A DNA stretch of 64,000 nt, from positions 1 through 64,000 of the forward strand of contig JAINUG010000393.1 of the NCBI GenBank assembly GCA_029706075.1, written 5' to 3'. Of this stretch, positions 62,799-64,000 are shown piece by piece. Each line of letters begins with the position of its first letter. The first letter of the stretch is position 1. Below the pieces are notes generated by a model. That model was not told where the DNA came from. It worked only from the letters and a program-made list of their open reading frames with translations, and ran no database searches. The position numbers and the translations under genes are program-made. This DNA is from Aldrovandia affinis. Taxonomy: Eukaryota; Chordata; Actinopteri; Notacanthiformes; Halosauridae.

Positions 62799-63711
62799 TT
62801 ATGCAAGATTGTTTTGCCATGGGACCGCACCCTCTGCAGAAAAGTAGGAGGCAAGTGTTTCCCTCACATGGATGGCCTCCCTTGTGGTGTTGTTGGTTCC
62901 CACTCGGCGGATGCCCTGCAGAGCAACAGGATCAGGAGCCTCTCTCTCCAGCACACTGGCAGCTGCTGGGCCCTTCGCGGTCCAACGCATGAAGTTGTGC
63001 AACACACAGGTTGCCTTCACACACTTCTCCACATTTCCAGGGCTGGTTCCAATCACTCGCCGGTACATCCTCCATTGTGCTGACAGGATGCTCAAGGTGT
63101 TCTCGACAATCATCCTGGCGTGGGAGAGTTGGTAATTGAAGACCCTGTTCCTCCTGGAGAGGTTGGACCTGGGGAATGGGCGCATGAGGTGTCTCTGCAG
63201 TGGGAATGCCTCATCTGCCACAAAGACATGGGGTTGGCATCCCAGGTGCTCTGCTTCTGGCAGCAGCCTGTCTTCGGGGAGCTCCCATCTCCCAGTCTGC
63301 CATTCTGCAGGGCCTTGCCGAACTTGGAGCTGGCCACGGTCCCTCCATCACTTGTCCTCCCATAGGCGCCAATGTCCACCACACGGAAACGGTACCTGGC
63401 ATCTACAACTGCCAAGAGGACGATGGAGTAAGTCCCCTTGTAGTTGAAGAAGAGAGAGCCGGATTTGGAGGGGGCCTGAATGACCACATGCTTTCCGTCA
63501 ATGGAGCCCAAGCAGTTGGGAAAGTTCCAACGCTGACGGAATTCCTCAGTAATAGTCATCCAATCCTCCTTCTTTGGGACTGGCATGAACTCAGACACCA
63601 GGCATTCCCAGATTGCACTGGCCACCTCTGAGAAGATGTAGGCCACAGTGGTGATTCCTACACGATAGCTGTAGGCAATCGACCGGTATGAGTCCCCAGT
63701 TGCAAGGTAAC
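62799..63711 (-). pseudogene. PIF/Harbinger DDE transposase (HARBI1-like), last exon
   Basis: The exon begins after an acceptor TTATCTTACAG (63712 side) with YLATGDSYRSIAYSYRVGIT. It carries the three catalytic acids: D in CLGSIDGKHVVIQ, D in DIGAYGRTSDGG, and E in ARMIVENTLSILSAQWRMYRR. The frame changes once, near 63235-63285, between RLGDG and the part with VADEAFPLQRHLMRPFPRSN, and it ends at 62799. In a working copy it cuts at the transposon ends and inserts at a 3-bp target. Earlier exons lie to the right, partly outside the window. One shift and no internal stop suggest a fairly recent copy. Confidence 0.85.
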
Positions 63712-64000
63712 TGTAAGATAAAAGAATGCTATTAGTTGTATGAAGTAGACTAGCCTACTACATTGTTCAGTAGCTCAATTGTACATTAGCTCAACACATC
63801 CATTATTGATCATTTATTTAATCCTAAGAATAAATATTTATAGCTAGTTAAACTTATATTCTATCCATTTTTTTTTCAAATTCATAGCTATAATCCAGGT
63901 AGCTAGCTACTAATATAGGCATGCAAATTAATCAATAACCAACATTGTGCAGGATTAAATTGATTGTCAATAGGGCTGATGGGTGTGTTGAGGTAATGTA
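63712..64000. other. Transposase intron, to the window end
   Basis: AT-rich with no second exon recognised before the sequence ends. Confidence 0.5.

Larger units (their letters stand above)
59590..64000. mobile_element. PIF/Harbinger transposon, cut by the window end
   Basis: Carries the two convergent genes of this superfamily: a MADF/Myb-like gene on + and a DDE nuclease on -. The left border is inferred to lie in 59.5-59.8 kb, near a GGCAACTAGTTGCC palindrome. The right border is outside, so terminal repeats and the 3-bp duplication could not be checked. Confidence 0.75.

Overview
The window is from a vertebrate genome, almost certainly a teleost fish. It holds spliced host genes with GT-AG introns, fish-type Tc1, hAT, Harbinger, CR1 and L2 elements, SINEs with L2-type tails, and long microsatellites. 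I do not commit to a species. Three host loci are recognisable. A decayed histone cluster (H3 remnant and an H2A reading frame, both on the - strand, each still followed by the histone mRNA stem-loop) lies at 23.7-26.8 kb. sdhaf1 (succinate dehydrogenase assembly factor 1) is a single-exon gene on the - strand at 38.2-38.4 kb. six5, a SIX-class homeobox gene, lies on the + strand from 42.3 to 55.3 kb as three coding exons encoding about 959 residues.

Layout. 0-1.4 kb: an internally deleted Tc1 end. 1.46-13.15 kb: one roughly 4.3 kb hAT transposon bounded by an 8-bp duplication, swollen by a solo LTR and by a nearly whole Ty3/gypsy chromovirus. 13.3-14.9 kb: a MITE and small duplications. 14.95-21.58 kb: a young, nearly whole Gmr1-like gypsy element with a SCAN-like Gag and integrase placed before reverse transcriptase. 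21.9-26.8 kb: a CR1 fragment and the histone remnant, split by three solo LTRs. 26.9-30 kb: a Tigger/pogo derivative, an unexplained inverted repeat, an L2 piece and a Tc1 piece. 30-34.3 kb: an old second Gmr1-like element whose LTR carries a hAT insertion. 34-42 kb: sparse, with SINEs, a Tc1-type MITE, sdhaf1 and a 70-bp minisatellite. 42.3-55.3 kb: six5, whose intron 2 is almost filled by a nest of transposons. 55.6-59.5 kb: SINEs, a MITE and microsatellites. 59.6 kb to the end: a PIF/Harbinger transposon with its usual two genes, MADF and DDE nuclease, running off the window.

The main interest is in the mobile DNA. (1) The chromovirus has no tRNA-type primer site. Instead ten bases just after its 5' LTR are the exact complement of ten bases about 31 nt downstream of its TATA box, as expected for Tf1/sushi-type self-priming. 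(2) Two unrelated-age elements show the rare gag-PR-IN-RT order or its start, with SCAN-like Gag. (3) six5 intron 2 holds a stack: a 19-bp minisatellite split by a terminal-inverted-repeat element with a 4-bp duplication, split by a CR1 LINE, split in turn by a hAT and a solo LTR. I found no CRISPR array, operon or prokaryotic system.
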